Shown: positions 46,917 through 47,009 of the stretch, piece after piece
Position numbering within the stretch: position 1 is the stretch's first letter
How the letters are laid out: the number at the start of each line of letters is the position of its first letter
Source: a virus
Virus record (IMG/VR): IMGVR_UViG_3300028610_001751
Coordinates: 1 to 47,009 of that record
DNA: 47,009 nt
Direction: 5' to 3' (one strand)
Translations under genes and position numbers: made by a program
The notes under the pieces: model-generated
Database searches by the model: none
Told to the model about the DNA's origin: nothing
The model's input: the letters and a program-made list of their open reading frames with translations, nothing else

Positions 46917-47009
46917 TAGCTGGAGCTCCCTCGGCGGTAGTGGCTCGAGAGCGCCGCCGCCGCCGCGCGCGCCACTTCTTCGCTGATCTCGACGTCTTCG
47001 TCGATCGCC
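46866..47009. repeat. Terminal direct repeat, right copy
   Basis: Identical to bases 1-144. It contains the first 17 codons of the fibre-like gene (ATG at 46916-46914) and, beyond 46916, the last 31 codons including the stop of the lectin-repeat gene, which is complete only at the left end of the window. Confidence 0.95.

Overview
The window reads as one complete, GC-rich (about two thirds G+C by eye, not computed) tailed-phage genome, opened at an arbitrary point. Bases 1-144 are repeated exactly at 46866-47009, and the lectin-like tail gene at the left end runs into the fibre-like gene at the right end through a TAATG stop/start overlap carried in that repeat. The unique circle is therefore 46,865 bp. 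Every convincing gene is on the minus strand, tightly packed, with ATGA, GTGA, TGATG or TTGA overlaps. Long plus-strand open frames, including one of 1,764 codons, are shadows of GC-rich coding sequence. There is no integrase, repressor, tRNA or rRNA, so it looks like a strictly lytic virus. The gene set (terminase, 636-aa portal, scaffold, HK97-type capsid, short adaptor protein, a 1,279-aa tail protein, three internal-virion-like proteins, no tape measure or tail tube) points to podovirus morphology. Lipoprotein-like signals and a twin-arginine signal make a Gram-negative host plausible, but this is inference.

Layout in transcription order (right to left). 46.9-44.6 kb: fibre-like protein, a small virion-like protein and a Tat-signal protein. 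44.5-41.0 kb: DNA packaging (terS, terL) with an HNH gene beside terL. 41.0-39.0 kb: a chain of tiny overlapping genes, several Cys-rich, two too short for ordinary gene calling, plus a second HNH gene. 38.6-35.5 kb: two paralogous small basic proteins, another basic protein, a virion-like protein and the portal. 35.5-33.2 kb: an inserted accessory set (unknown, HNH, DEDDy exonuclease, Tad2-like anti-Thoeris protein, GroES-like co-chaperonin). 33.4-29.9 kb: scaffold, capsid and a capsid-accessory candidate, closed by a terminator. 29.8-16.6 kb: adaptor, giant tail protein with a lectin-like insert, three internal virion proteins (the last an 1,844-aa polyvalent protein with an HEVGH zincin motif), then holin-like and lipoprotein genes, closed by a terminator.

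15.8-11.3 kb is the DNA-metabolism block: a Cas4/RecB-type exonuclease, a candidate single-strand annealing protein, a DUF1064-type nuclease, small unknowns and secreted or membrane proteins, closed by a third terminator. 11.3-4.3 kb holds early-type accessory genes, including a 30-aa minigene that matches only the N terminus of a SpoU/TrmH RNA methyltransferase, a second PD-(D/E)XK protein, a DUF2303-like protein with a probably frameshifted partner gene, and many unknowns. 4.3-0.05 kb carries coiled-coil, membrane and virion-like genes ending with a lectin-like protein whose C-terminal half is a 13-fold acidic repeat that recurs in the neighbouring fibre-like gene.

No DNA polymerase, helicase, primase or recognisable endolysin was found. 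The phage probably relies on the host replisome together with its own exonuclease/annealase, and its lysin is either divergent or hidden in a larger protein.
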